Shown piece after piece: positions 1-8,603 of a DNA stretch of 29,331 bases. Origin of the DNA: Prevotella sp. UBA746 (GTDB lineage Bacteria; Bacteroidota; Bacteroidia; Bacteroidales; Bacteroidaceae); the NCBI GenBank assembly GCA_002298545.1, contig DBKQ01000076.1, positions 1-29,331 on the forward strand. The letters run 5' to 3'. Within the stretch, counting starts at the first letter, position 1, and each line of letters begins with the position of its first letter. The notes beneath the pieces are model-generated. The model was given only the letters and a program-made list of their open reading frames with translations, was not told the origin of the DNA and ran no database searches. The position numbers and the translations under genes are program-made.

Positions 1-1
1 C

Positions 2-45
2 TTCATTCTTCACTCTTCATTCATCATTCATCATTCTTCATTCTT
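2..45. repeat. Degenerate simple repeat (ttcatt/catcatt)
   Basis: A run of near-identical ttcattc and catcatt units covers the first 45 bases and runs into the last codons of the MATE gene, which therefore ends in K-N-E-E. It could be variable in copy number between strains. No function can be read from it. Confidence 0.7.
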
Positions 46-1401
46 AACTATTAACTTTTTCCTAACGAATATCCAAAACGTAATGCTCATCATGATGCCG
101 GTGAGAGTCCATGATACAGGATAAGCCATCATTAGCACCTTGAAGCTCTTGAAATGTTCTGCCACACCGAAAATCCATACAATTCTCAGCAGACAGGTTC
201 CGAATATAGTGATAAGCGTAGGAAGCATCGACTTTCCCATTCCCCTTAATGAGGCACCTGGAATCTCATACAGACAGGCGATAGACTGGGTGGCAAGGGC
301 AACGAAGATACGGGTTGAACCGAATTTCAATACTTCAGGGTCGGTTGAGAAAAGACTCAGACATGGTATGTGCTGCCATGTTATTAGCAGGTTGCTCACC
401 AGACAGGCGGCAAAGCCCATACCCATGCAAATCCAGAATACCCGTTTCACTCGGTCGTTGTATCCGGCTCCATAGTTTTGTCCGATAAAACTTATTGCAG
501 CACCGTCGAACGCCACGACAAGGAAGTAGCAGTATGACTCGAAGTTGAGCGACGCTGCCGAACCGGCAATTGCTGCAGCCCCATAACCATTGATAGCCGA
601 CTGCATAAGAACGTTTGAAAATGAGAATATCATACCCTGTATACCGGCTGGCACTCCAATCTGAAGCATTCTTTTCAGCTCCGTCCATTTTATCCTCATT
701 CCCCTGAAATCCAGTTTGTAGGGTTCCTCCTCGTGAAGTAATATTCTGACTATAAGGGAAGCACTTATAATGTTTGATATGCAAGTGGCAATAGCTACGC
801 CCGCCACACTCATGTGCAGACAGATTACGAAGAAGAGATTAAGAACTGTGTTCACCGTACCTGCAATGAGCAATATATATAGCGGTCGCCTTGTGTCACC
901 CATGCTTCGCAGAATAGCCGAAGCAAAGTTGAATACCATGAAAAACGGTATTCCGCAGAAATATATTCTGAGATAGACAACGGCAAGACTCAACACGCTG
1001 TCTGGCGTATCGATAAGTTCCAGTATTGGTCGCGCCACGAGGATGCCGAGCAACATCAGGAATATGCCGCTTCCTACGGAAACAAGAGCCACAGTATGTA
1101 TTGCATCCTTAATACTCTTGCTGTCGTTCTGTCCGATGTGGTTTGAAATTATAACGTTGGCACCCATCGAAATACCCATGAACAAATTGATGAGAAGGTT
1201 TATCACCGGGGCGTTACTTCCCACGGCGGCAAGAGCCTCCTTATTGGCAAAATGTCCTACTACGGCAACATCAACCGAATTGAACAGTTGCTGCATCAAA
1301 CTGCTTGCGGCGAGTGGCAAGGCAAAAATAAGAATCTTCATCAGCAATGGTCCGTGAAGCATGTCGATTTCTTTCTTGCCTTTATTTATACTGATACCCA
1401 T
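31..1401 (-). CDS. MATE family multidrug/Na+ efflux transporter
   Basis: An integral inner-membrane protein of 456 aa, the usual length for MATE (NorM/MepA-like) antiporters, which export cationic drugs or metabolites using a Na+ or H+ gradient. The sequence is almost entirely hydrophobic segments, consistent with 12 helices in two six-helix halves. The N-terminal part has the family style: a short basic start, then a first helix with P-L-A-A-S-S-L-M-Q-Q-L-F-N-S-V-D. The chosen ATG gives a normal N-terminus and lies about 30 nt behind a TAACTTTG promoter box. It is transcribed away from thrS's terminator and looks like a single-gene unit. The last residues fall inside a simple repeat, so the C-terminus may vary. 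The substrate cannot be told from sequence. Confidence 0.93.
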   Translation of the reverse strand: MGISINKGKKEIDMLHGPLLMKILIFALPLAASSLMQQLFNSVDVAVVGHFANKEALAAVGSNAPVINLLINLFMGISMGANVIISNHIGQNDSKSIKDAIHTVALVSVGSGIFLMLLGILVARPILELIDTPDSVLSLAVVYLRIYFCGIPFFMVFNFASAILRSMGDTRRPLYILLIAGTVNTVLNLFFVICLHMSVAGVAIATCISNIISASLIVRILLHEEEPYKLDFRGMRIKWTELKRMLQIGVPAGIQGMIFSFSNVLMQSAINGYGAAAIAGSAASLNFESYCYFLVVAFDGAAISFIGQNYGAGYNDRVKRVFWICMGMGFAACLVSNLLITWQHIPCLSLFSTDPEVLKFGSTRIFVALATQSIACLYEIPGASLRGMGKSMLPTLITIFGTCLLRIVWIFGVAEHFKSFKVLMMAYPVSWTLTGIMMSITFWIFVRKKLIVKNEE

Positions 1402-1433
1402 TTCTTTTATTTCCTGAATCTATTTTACGGTTG

Positions 1434-1441
1434 CAAAGTTA
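1434..1441 (-). promoter_or_regulatory. Candidate -7 promoter box for the MATE gene
   Basis: On the minus strand this reads TAACTTTG, matching the Bacteroidetes -7 consensus TAnnTTTG, about 33 bp before the MATE start codon. No clear TTG box is seen at the -33 position, so only half of the promoter is supported. Confidence 0.5.
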
Positions 1442-1570
1442 CTCATTATTTTTATTTCTATGATATATTGAGGAATAATATATATTGAACTTTCTGATTT
1501 ATGTCTTCCCCTCCACCGCCTCCAGATGGTGAGAATTAAAATATAAAATAGAATATATTATACCTTCGTA

Positions 1571-1616
1571 AAAAAAAGATGACTTATAGAATAAAATCCA
1601 TAAGTCATCTCTTTTT
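1571..1616 (-). terminator. Intrinsic terminator of thrS
   Basis: An 11-bp perfect stem (agatgacttat at 1577-1587 with ataagtcatct at 1600-1610) has a 12-nt loop. On the minus strand it is followed by a run of seven T. It lies about 75 bp beyond the thrS stop codon. It has T-rich sequence on both sides, so it could work in both directions. Confidence 0.8.
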
Positions 1617-1619
1617 ATC

Positions 1620-1691
1620 TTTGAATTTTTCAATCTTTCAATCTTCAATTCTTGAATTTTTCAATCTTCAATTTTTGAATTTTTCAATCTT
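1620..1691. repeat. AT-rich tandem repeat after thrS
   Basis: Repeats of a ttgaatttttcaatctt-type unit, about 3-4 degenerate copies, lie between the thrS stop codon and its terminator. They are similar in style to the simple repeat after the MATE gene. No coding or structural role is visible. Confidence 0.7.
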
Positions 1692-3643
1692 TAATCGTTC
1701 AGTGCCTTTAGCATTTCTTTAACCTCGTCATTAATCTTCTTGGCGAAGTCTTCCTTTGTCATAACGCCCTGATCGCCGCCGCCTTGTTTACGCACGGCAA
1801 CAGTACCGTCGGCTTGCTCCTTTTCGCCAACGACAAGCATATATGGGATACGCTTCATCTCGTTGTCGCGAATCTTACGGCCAATCTTCTCGTTGCGGTC
1901 GTCAATTTTTGCACGCACGCCCTGAGCGTCGAAATATTTGGCGAGCTGCTGTGCATACTCGTTATACTTCTCAGATATAGGCAGGATAGCAACCTGATCA
2001 GGAGTGAGCCACAATGGGAAGTGGCCTGCGGTGTGCTCGATAAGAACGGCGGTGAAGCGCTCCAAAGAACCGAACGGTGCACGGTGAATCATAACAGGAG
2101 TCTTCTTCGAGTTGTCCTCGGCAGTATATTCCAGTTTGAAACGCTCCGGCAGGTTGTAGTCCACCTGGATTGTTCCCAGCTGCCAGCGACGACCGATAGC
2201 GTCCTTAACCATGAAGTCGAGCTTAGGACCATAGAATGCAGCCTCGCCCTCTTCCTCGCGGCAGTTAAGACCTTTTTCCTTGCAGGCCTCGCGGATAGCG
2301 TTCTGGCTCTCTTCCCAAATCTCGTCGCTACCGATATACTTCTCTGTGTCTTTAGGGTCGCGGAGTGAAATCTGAGCCTCGTAGTTGTTGAAGCCGAAAA
2401 TCTTGAACACCTTGAGGATTACGTCGATAACGTTCTCGAACTCAGCCTTCACCTGATCCTGGCGAACGAAGATATGAGCATCGTCCTGAGTGAATGTGCG
2501 CACACGAGTAAGTCCGTGAAGCTCACCGCTCTTCTCATAGCGGAATACAGTTCCGAATTCAGCGATACGCAGAGGCAGATCCTTGTAAGAACGTGGTTTG
2601 CGGGCATAAATCTCGCAGTGGTGCGGACAGTTCATTGGCTTCAGCATGTATTCCTCGTCCTCCTCAGGAGTATGGATAGGCTGGAAAGCATCCTTGCCGT
2701 AGTGAGCATAGTGGCCCGAAGTAACATAAAGACTCTTGCCACCGATACCCGGAGTGATAACCTCCTGATAGTTGTATGGCTTCAAGAGGCTGCGCAACAG
2801 CTCCTGAAGGCGCAGACGCAGCTGTGTGCCCTTTGGCAACCAGATGGGCAGACCTTTACCAACACGCTCAGAGAACATGAAGAGCTCCATCTCCTTGCCA
2901 ATCTTGCGGTGGTCGCGTTTTTTAGCCTCCTCGAGCATAGTGAGATATTCGTCGAGCATCTTCTTCTTTGGGAAGGTGATACCATAGATACGAGTCATCT
3001 GCTCGCGCTTTGCATCGCCACGCCAGAAAGCTCCGGCAACGCTTGTAATCTTGATAGCCTTGATAGCGCCAGTGCTCATGAGGTGAGGACCTTTACAGAG
3101 GTCTGTAAACGATCCCTGTGTATAGGTAGTGATGGTACCGTCTTCAAGATCCTGTTCGATATGCTCGCACTTGTACTCCTGACCGTCGGCACGGAACTCC
3201 TTCAAGGCATCAGCCTTTGATACTTCCTTGCGAACGAGCGGTTCGTCTTTAGAAGCGAGTTCCTTCATCTTCTTTTCAATCTTCTCGAAATCGCTCTCCT
3301 TTATGATTGTGCCGTCTGCCGGCATAACATCATAGAAGAAGCCGTTTTCTACAGCCGGACCGAATCCGAACTGAATGCCAGGGTACAACTCCTGGAGAGC
3401 CTCTGCCAGCAAGTGTGCAGATGTATGCCAGAAGGCATGCTTACCTTCCTCGTCTTCCCACTTGTACAATGTTACATTTGCATCCTCGTTGATAGGACGG
3501 TTCAACTCTACTGTTTCGCCATTTACGCCGCAAGCCAATACGTTGCGAGCCAAAGCAGGCGAAATGCTTTCTGCAATCTGCAAGCCAGTTACGCCCTGTT
3601 CATACTCACGAACAGATCCGTCTGGAAATGTGATTTTTATCAT
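1691..3643 (-). CDS. thrS: Threonine--tRNA ligase
   Basis: Cytoplasmic class II aminoacyl-tRNA synthetase that charges tRNA-Thr. The 650 aa are full length for bacterial ThrRS. Visible in order: an N-terminal TGS domain (about 1-60); the editing domain with the H-T-S-A-H-L-L motif (H73, H77) that clears mischarged Ser-tRNA; the catalytic core with the zinc-ligand cysteine in M-N-C-P-H-H (C339); motif 2 in R-V-R-T-F-T-Q-D-D-A-H; motif 3 in R-A-P-F-G-S-L-E-R-F; and the C-terminal anticodon-binding domain starting near Q-V-A-I-L-P-I. The ATG start keeps the TGS domain complete and lies about 55 nt behind a good promoter. No T-box leader is seen. It is an ordinary housekeeping gene. Confidence 0.98.
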   Translation of the reverse strand: MIKITFPDGSVREYEQGVTGLQIAESISPALARNVLACGVNGETVELNRPINEDANVTLYKWEDEEGKHAFWHTSAHLLAEALQELYPGIQFGFGPAVENGFFYDVMPADGTIIKESDFEKIEKKMKELASKDEPLVRKEVSKADALKEFRADGQEYKCEHIEQDLEDGTITTYTQGSFTDLCKGPHLMSTGAIKAIKITSVAGAFWRGDAKREQMTRIYGITFPKKKMLDEYLTMLEEAKKRDHRKIGKEMELFMFSERVGKGLPIWLPKGTQLRLRLQELLRSLLKPYNYQEVITPGIGGKSLYVTSGHYAHYGKDAFQPIHTPEEDEEYMLKPMNCPHHCEIYARKPRSYKDLPLRIAEFGTVFRYEKSGELHGLTRVRTFTQDDAHIFVRQDQVKAEFENVIDVILKVFKIFGFNNYEAQISLRDPKDTEKYIGSDEIWEESQNAIREACKEKGLNCREEEGEAAFYGPKLDFMVKDAIGRRWQLGTIQVDYNLPERFKLEYTAEDNSKKTPVMIHRAPFGSLERFTAVLIEHTAGHFPLWLTPDQVAILPISEKYNEYAQQLAKYFDAQGVRAKIDDRNEKIGRKIRDNEMKRIPYMLVVGEKEQADGTVAVRKQGGGDQGVMTKEDFAKKINDEVKEMLKALND

Positions 3644-3698
3644 AATGTTGTTTTGTTTTTAGCGAGTGATACGAATACCCGCGATTGTTTATCGGCTG

Positions 3699-3726
3699 CA
3701 AAATTAGTATTTTATTCGTAAAACAA
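3699..3726 (-). promoter_or_regulatory. Promoter of thrS
   Basis: On the minus strand a -33 TTG (3724-3726) is followed 17 nt later by TAATTTTG (3699-3706), fitting the Bacteroidetes primary-sigma pattern. The start codon is about 55 nt downstream, leaving a short leader with no obvious attenuator. Confidence 0.65.
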
Positions 3727-3816
3727 GAAAGGTTTTATGATAATTTATTCAAGTTTGGAATTACACCTTATTATATAGATAAAAGATGAATGCACTATTC
3801 TATTCTGATAATTGCA

Positions 3817-5427
3817 TTATTTTATTCTCTTCACTCCATTTTCTATAACAATTCCCTTTGCTTGCCTTTCTATAAGTTTACCGTCAATAGAGAACGTCTT
3901 TATGTCTTGTCCGTGTGAATCGTGTTCGGAGTAAGGCGACATTATTCCGCTTGCGTCGATACCAACATGAAATGAAATATCCGTTCCGTCCATACGGATG
4001 CCGGTTACGGATTTGCCAAGAGGGGTGCCGTCCCATAGCAAGGAATTTGGCTTAGAAGAATCCGTAAATGAGGTATTGTTGAGGAGGCCAGGAAAGAGGT
4101 CGCCGCTAATGGTAGACTTAGCCCAATTATTGTCTGCTGCCATCATCATCACGTGCTGGTGCTTAGGGTCGGCATTCACGGCATTCTGGTCCCATATCTG
4201 TTCGTCGTAGTCGATGTGTGTAATCATTAGTCCGCGAGCCGGCAAATAGGCATCCCATCCATTCTGCTGACGATTTTCGAGGATGAAATACTCATCGGGA
4301 TTAGTAGGCGAAGAGAGGCGCACGGCATGGTTCGACTCGGCAAGAGGGGAGAGCACGTAGTCGCGCTCCACGGTAGCGTCGTCGTAGTTTAGCCATCCCA
4401 CGCTGTAACGCTCAAAGGCACTGTAGGATGGTGGAGTGTTGCCGTTGTTCAGATACGAACCGCTCGACATGATGTCCCACGATGCCATGCCGTAGCCACC
4501 GCTATACGTTACGTCGTAGATATCCGGCAGACCGAGGCAATGACCGTATTCATGGCAGAATGTACCGATGCCGCTAAAGGATTTACCGTCTATGGTCGTT
4601 TGGTCCGTGCGGTATTCTGCAGAGCAAGCATAAAGTCCCACGCGCTTGCCTTGTATCTGTTGGTTGGCAAACTGTGCGCTCGCCTGCAGGTTCCACATGT
4701 GTGGCCACACCGTATTGGCATCACCACCGTCAGCTTCGCCCAGTCCGGCATAAATCACGTAGACCATATCCACGATACCGTCCTTGTCGGCATCATAATC
4801 GTCGAGATTTACCAATCCCTGTTCTGTAGCCTTCTGTACGGCAGAGAAAATCATCACACTTGCGTTCTTGTCGCTGCCCTTGGCATTGTTGGCTCCATAA
4901 TAACGATAAGGCATTTCCAAATCCACCGGACCCACGACGTCGAATGTAGGTTCAAACTGTCCCATAGACTGCGCCACGAAGTAGTCGCGAGCCGAACCGG
5001 TTGTCCCGTTCTTGTTGTAGCCCTGCTGGTTCATCAGATTGAAAATCTCCTCTCTTGTATTGTTGAATTTCAGATCGTCGAAATTTACAAGGATAATGAG
5101 TCCGTGAGAATCCTTGCCAGGAGTTCTGTTTATATAGCTTTTCAGATTTCCCATAAGTCGCGACCTCTCATTCAGAGTCGTTTTGCGACGTTCCCTCAAG
5201 AGAGGTTCTGCCTTTTCTGTCAATCTCGTAATAAAACCGTCTTCATTAATCGTTACGGCAAATCCATTCTCATCAACATAAGAGTGGGCATATTCGTCGC
5301 CCATGAGCGAGAGTATAATCCGTGAACCGTCTGGTTGCGTGTAGACAAACGGACGCGGATTGGCTGGTACGGCAAATATTTCGACAGCCGTTATAGCCAT
5401 CATAACAGATAATAAAACCCTTTTCAT
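3817..5427 (-). CDS. Secreted M6-family metalloprotease with C-terminal sorting tail
   Basis: A secreted zinc protease of 536 aa. A signal peptide (about 1-19, cleaved before V-P-A-N) is followed by a propeptide-like stretch and the M6 (immune inhibitor A-like) catalytic domain. The zinc site is H-E-Y-G-H-C-L-G-L-P-D, with H292, E293 and H296 as zinc ligands/base and D302 as the likely third ligand. Upstream is the conserved Y-V-I-Y-A-G block with a tryptophan-rich W-P-H-M-W. The last ~30 residues end F-S-I-D-G-K...K-G-I-V-I-E-N-G-V-K, like type IX secretion sorting tails of Prevotella. The start codon overlaps the stop of the upstream GLUG gene (ATGA), so the two are probably translationally coupled. 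Likely surface-bound or released; the substrate is unknown. Confidence 0.9.
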   Translation of the reverse strand: MKRVLLSVMMAITAVEIFAVPANPRPFVYTQPDGSRIILSLMGDEYAHSYVDENGFAVTINEDGFITRLTEKAEPLLRERRKTTLNERSRLMGNLKSYINRTPGKDSHGLIILVNFDDLKFNNTREEIFNLMNQQGYNKNGTTGSARDYFVAQSMGQFEPTFDVVGPVDLEMPYRYYGANNAKGSDKNASVMIFSAVQKATEQGLVNLDDYDADKDGIVDMVYVIYAGLGEADGGDANTVWPHMWNLQASAQFANQQIQGKRVGLYACSAEYRTDQTTIDGKSFSGIGTFCHEYGHCLGLPDIYDVTYSGGYGMASWDIMSSGSYLNNGNTPPSYSAFERYSVGWLNYDDATVERDYVLSPLAESNHAVRLSSPTNPDEYFILENRQQNGWDAYLPARGLMITHIDYDEQIWDQNAVNADPKHQHVMMMAADNNWAKSTISGDLFPGLLNNTSFTDSSKPNSLLWDGTPLGKSVTGIRMDGTDISFHVGIDASGIMSPYSEHDSHGQDIKTFSIDGKLIERQAKGIVIENGVKRIK

Positions 5428-6785
5428 CTTACGATAATTTTCTTTCCTTTATGAATAAATATACCGCGTGAAGGAGCAGAAACCTTCTCTCCGCAGATAT
5501 TAAACCAAGAATCATCAGTCATTCTGTCAGACGTAACCTCGTTGATGCCCGTAGCTTCACCGATGTTCAGGTTGATATTCCTTGAAGCATCGCCGAGCGT
5601 TGCGGTGAGAACTTCAGTTCCGTTGCCCTTAATCTTTGCAGTTCCGTCGCTTAGAATTTCCACAAGACCATTTTTTGTTGTCCATGTTACGTTGCCATAA
5701 GACGAATTGCCCATAGACACTTTGAAATCCTTGGTCACCTGTCCGAGCCAGTCGCCATCAGCAAGCATAATAGGTGTGGCATAGAGCATAGCGATGTCGC
5801 TATTCTCAAGTCCGCCCATAGCAGGACGCGGTAGCAGTCCGTCGGCATATACCCATTCGTTGCCAAGAGAACTTTGCATTTGCGAACCCGTAAGTTCAGA
5901 TGTGTTTTTCTCTTGAGCCGGAATATTGAGAGAGTTGTGGGCATATTGGCAGTCGTAGAAAATTTCGCCCAGGTCAGTAGGGTTAGAATTACCGATACAG
6001 CCAGAGATGTTCTCACAGCTCATGGTTCCGAAATTCGCGATGCGGTGAACCCTGTCGTTCCACATAGGGTTGCCGATAGTTCCGCCCACACGTTGTGAAC
6101 CTTTGTTTTCGATAAAACCATAGTTGGCTATGTCGTTAATCAAGTTGCCTACAGCTTGTCCTGAATATCCAATCACACCGCCCACGGCACCGCCGTCGCA
6201 CGAAACAGTACCATAATTTGCACAATTGCTAATGGTAGCTCCGCCTAATGTTCCGTCGCTTTGAGATATTATACCGCCGATAACGCCACCCACATAAGCA
6301 ATGCTTGAGTAGGGCGAAGACACGTTGGCATAGTTCACGAGATTATAGAGCAGAGCCTCATTGGTAGGATTAGCCACGATGGCCCCCACATACCTCCTGC
6401 CCACTACAGAACCCGTTACGGCGAGGTCGTGCACGGCACCTGTTTTGACCGTTCCGAAGAGTCCCACGTAATCGTCCGTCGGCATATTGATATCAAGAGC
6501 AATATAATGTCCGTTGCCGTCGAAATCGCCCTTGAAATATCCCTCAAAGCCAATCATCTGTTTAAACGGCTCCGTAATGTCTTGTGTAAGACGGAAATAT
6601 TTGCCGTAGGTCTGCTGCGTGTTGCCTTCTCCCGGAGTGTCTACCATAGAGCTAAGCTCCTTCAGGTCGTTCACGTTGCTGATAAGATAAGGGTCTGTGG
6701 CAGAACCAGTGCCGCCAGAGAAAGTCTGCGCCATACCTGATACAGAGAACAGCAGGGCAGAAAGGAAAAGTAGATTTTTTTTCAT
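5424..6785 (-). CDS. Secreted GLUG-repeat protein with sorting tail
   Basis: A 453-aa exported protein. The signal peptide is M-K-K-N-L-L-F-L-S-A-L-L-F with cleavage after M-A-Q. A first module (about 20-120) starts with G-T-G-S-A-T-D-P-Y-L-I-S-N-V-N-D-L-K-E-L. It is followed by repeats with the GLUG pattern (Y-V-G-G-V-I-G, A-V-G-G-V-I-G-Y, R-V-G-G-T-I-G) that normally build a beta-helix in adhesins and bacterial surface proteins. A short Ig-like region follows, then a C-terminal tail F-N-I-C-G-E...R-G-I-F-I-H-K-G-K-K typical of type IX cargo. The reading frame is open to 6878, but that extension translates the tandem repeat as L-P-x-L-P. The start at 6785 gives a perfect signal peptide and was chosen. 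Ligand unknown; stop overlaps the protease start. Confidence 0.82.
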   Translation of the reverse strand: MKKNLLFLSALLFSVSGMAQTFSGGTGSATDPYLISNVNDLKELSSMVDTPGEGNTQQTYGKYFRLTQDITEPFKQMIGFEGYFKGDFDGNGHYIALDINMPTDDYVGLFGTVKTGAVHDLAVTGSVVGRRYVGAIVANPTNEALLYNLVNYANVSSPYSSIAYVGGVIGGIISQSDGTLGGATISNCANYGTVSCDGGAVGGVIGYSGQAVGNLINDIANYGFIENKGSQRVGGTIGNPMWNDRVHRIANFGTMSCENISGCIGNSNPTDLGEIFYDCQYAHNSLNIPAQEKNTSELTGSQMQSSLGNEWVYADGLLPRPAMGGLENSDIAMLYATPIMLADGDWLGQVTKDFKVSMGNSSYGNVTWTTKNGLVEILSDGTAKIKGNGTEVLTATLGDASRNINLNIGEATGINEVTSDRMTDDSWFNICGEKVSAPSRGIFIHKGKKIIVR

Positions 6786-6811
6786 ATTGTTGATTTTGTT
6801 TTTATTGTTTA

Positions 6812-6866
6812 ATGGGAGAGCTGGGAGGACTGGGAGAAATGGGAGAGTTGGGAGGACTGAATAGGA
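6812..6866. repeat. 10-bp-period tandem repeat (gggagNNctg), copy A
   Basis: Units of the type ctgggaggac/tgggagaaat recur every 10 bp just upstream of the GLUG gene. On the mRNA strand the unit reads as CUCCCAG with varying spacer dinucleotides. Related tracts lie at the same relative position upstream of the next two genes (8482-8553 and 9933-10021). Confidence 0.8.
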
Positions 6867-6919
6867 CCAATATGACATATAGTAGTAATAATTTCTAATT
6901 CCTCTTTCCTAATTCCTAA

Positions 6920-8464
6920 TTATAATATAATTGCAAATTTCGCCTCATAGCAGTTATTGTTCTCTCCGTCGAGATACAAGGCATGTTGCCAACCAAAGGC
7001 AATTGATAGAGCCTTGTTGCCCCATACCAGTCTTGAGTATTTGGCAGAGATGCCGAAAGTTGTTTCGCCATTGTCAAAATACTTTCCGATTTGCTGGATA
7101 GTAGTTGTGAGCGAAGGGTCGCAGGCATTGTAGATGTCAGTTTCCGAACTGATGTTGTATCGATGACAAACGTCAGCCTTCACGCCAATCATGTTCTTCC
7201 CGAAGATATGGTCCATTCCGCCTTTTAGTTTAAAGAGGATATTGTCAGAATCAAATCTGTTTCCGGAGTCCTTGTGCTTGTTACTTATTGAACAGAAAAC
7301 TACACCAGGTTCAATACTCCATAGTGTACCGTTGTGCATTTCTGTCGTCCAATATCCGTCAGTCGTAATATTAGCCACATAGCCAGTATATTGCTCCTTC
7401 GTGCCGATTTGCGGATAAACACTTCCCGACGGGTCGCCAAAGAGGTTGTCAAAACCCTTGCGGTCGGAATATTCCCCTTGAATTCTAACCCCGTAGCGTT
7501 TACGGATAAGGGCAACATTTGCTGAGAACTTGTCTGTCTTCAGTTTGTTGAGCGGCATTCGGTTAAGGTCAGAGAGGATTCTTTCCCTCTGAGTAAACAT
7601 ATATCCAATGTCTGCCATCCATCCGTAGCCGTTTCTTGGAGCGAGAGAGAGCGAAGCGCCCATATTGTGCCCCTTGTAGAAAGAATTGTTGCTGTTTCCC
7701 GAAAAACGGGCGAAGTCGTTGCCAATGCCAGTAAGAAGAAACACCTTCTGCGCACCAAGCTCATTATAAAAAGCCAGTTCGTTAGTCTGTTTATACTTCC
7801 CGGCATCCACGTTCACGGCGAGGACATATCCAGCAGAAATGCCATATCCGAAAGAGAGAGAGCCGTAGAGGTCAGCTACGGTATTATTAGGACGAGGATC
7901 ACGGTCGCGGAATTCAGACAATGCGCGGTATCCCAGTTCCACACCATAGTATATTTTGCTAATCCGTTTAGAATATCCGCCGTTAAGCTTATACTCCTCA
8001 TATTTCAAGTCGCCGCCTCTTGAATCGCCCATCACATAAGGGTAGAGCTGAAAGAAATCGCTTGTTTCGTTCCACACCACATCATATTTCCTTCCGTTCT
8101 CATACGAGGCGTTGCCCCATACGAGGTCGTTCTTTCCAAGATGCTGTAGACTTGAAGCCTCCACCTTGAAAGCTCTCATTCCTGTGCCGAGTTGAGGGGT
8201 GCGTGCTGTAGCCGATGGTTGAGAAATCCCCTTAAAACCAATTTCTGATAGAGAGGGGATATCTATGATGTTGCGAAGCGCCGGTGAAGCGAGCATATCA
8301 TGCCTGAGTGCCATACGTGTGGTTTCATGCTCAAGTTTGTCGTATAGAATACTGTCGGAGGCATGGATTTGCAGAGGGCAAAACAAAAGAAAAAGAAAGC
8401 CCCCCTCAATCCCCCCAAGGGGGGAAGAGTGGAACAAACGAGAGAAAAATGATTTGTAGATCAT
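6920..8464 (-). CDS. DUF6850-like outer-membrane beta-barrel protein
   Basis: A 514-aa exported protein rich in alternating aromatic/polar strands and ending in a beta-strand-like A-K-F-A-I-I-L, as expected for an outer-membrane barrel. It resembles the DUF6850 proteins that accompany DUF4876 lipoproteins and TonB receptors in Bacteroidales; that assignment rests on recall of the family and neighbourhood. The N-terminus is odd: M-I-Y-K-S-F-F-S-R-L-F, then S-S-P-L-G-G-I-E-G-G, and only then the hydrophobic core F-L-F-L-L-F and a cleavage site near I-H-A-S-D. The S-S-P-L-G-G-I-E-G-G stretch is the translation of a G/C palindromic repeat (8400-8431). It probably works with the two neighbours upstream in the operon. 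Substrate unknown. Confidence 0.75.
   Translation of the reverse strand: MIYKSFFSRLFHSSPLGGIEGGFLFLLFCPLQIHASDSILYDKLEHETTRMALRHDMLASPALRNIIDIPSLSEIGFKGISQPSATARTPQLGTGMRAFKVEASSLQHLGKNDLVWGNASYENGRKYDVVWNETSDFFQLYPYVMGDSRGGDLKYEEYKLNGGYSKRISKIYYGVELGYRALSEFRDRDPRPNNTVADLYGSLSFGYGISAGYVLAVNVDAGKYKQTNELAFYNELGAQKVFLLTGIGNDFARFSGNSNNSFYKGHNMGASLSLAPRNGYGWMADIGYMFTQRERILSDLNRMPLNKLKTDKFSANVALIRKRYGVRIQGEYSDRKGFDNLFGDPSGSVYPQIGTKEQYTGYVANITTDGYWTTEMHNGTLWSIEPGVVFCSISNKHKDSGNRFDSDNILFKLKGGMDHIFGKNMIGVKADVCHRYNISSETDIYNACDPSLTTTIQQIGKYFDNGETTFGISAKYSRLVWGNKALSIAFGWQHALYLDGENNNCYEAKFAIIL
8400..8431 (-). repeat. G/C palindromic repeat inside a signal-peptide coding region
   Basis: A ccccccaagggggg palindrome (8411-8424) with flanks of the same layout as the copies at 8573-8602 and 10046-10079, but in the opposite orientation. 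It lies wholly inside the 5' end of the DUF6850-type gene and is read in frame as S-S-P-L-G-G-I-E-G-G. Confidence 0.8.
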
Positions 8465-8481
8465 GATTTTTTGTTTTTTTT

Positions 8482-8553
8482 CTATGAGAACTATGAGAAC
8501 TGGGAGAACTGGGAGCTCTGGGAGTTCTGAGAGAACTGAGAGAGTTGGGAGAA
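8482..8553. repeat. 10-bp-period tandem repeat (gagaactggg), copy B
   Basis: Units gagaactggg, gagctctggg, gagttctgag and relatives repeat with 10-bp spacing between the DUF4876-type and DUF6850-type genes. The central dinucleotide switches between aa and tt, which creates local inverted repeats such as agaact...agttct. Same family as 6812-6866 and 9933-10021. Confidence 0.85.
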
Positions 8554-8572
8554 TTATTTTTGTTGATCAGTT

Positions 8573-8602
8573 CTCTCCCCCTTTGGGGAGTTGGAGAGGG
8601 CC
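8573..8602 (+). repeat. G/C palindromic repeat after the DUF4876 gene
   Basis: ctcccc-cttt-ggggag (8575-8590) followed by ttggagaggg directly after the lipoprotein stop codon. It has the same layout as 10046-10079. It could act as an mRNA stabiliser or weak terminator in the operon gap; no T run follows. Confidence 0.75.
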
Positions 8603-8603
8603 A

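Noticed and set aside
3644..3700. T-box or attenuator before thrS
   Set aside because: The leader is about 50 nt with no T-box motif, no stem-loop series and no terminator; a plain promoter suffices.
6786..6878. N-terminal extension of the GLUG protein
   Set aside because: The extra 31 codons translate the tandem repeat as L-P-rich sequence and would bury the signal peptide; the start at 6785 is far better.
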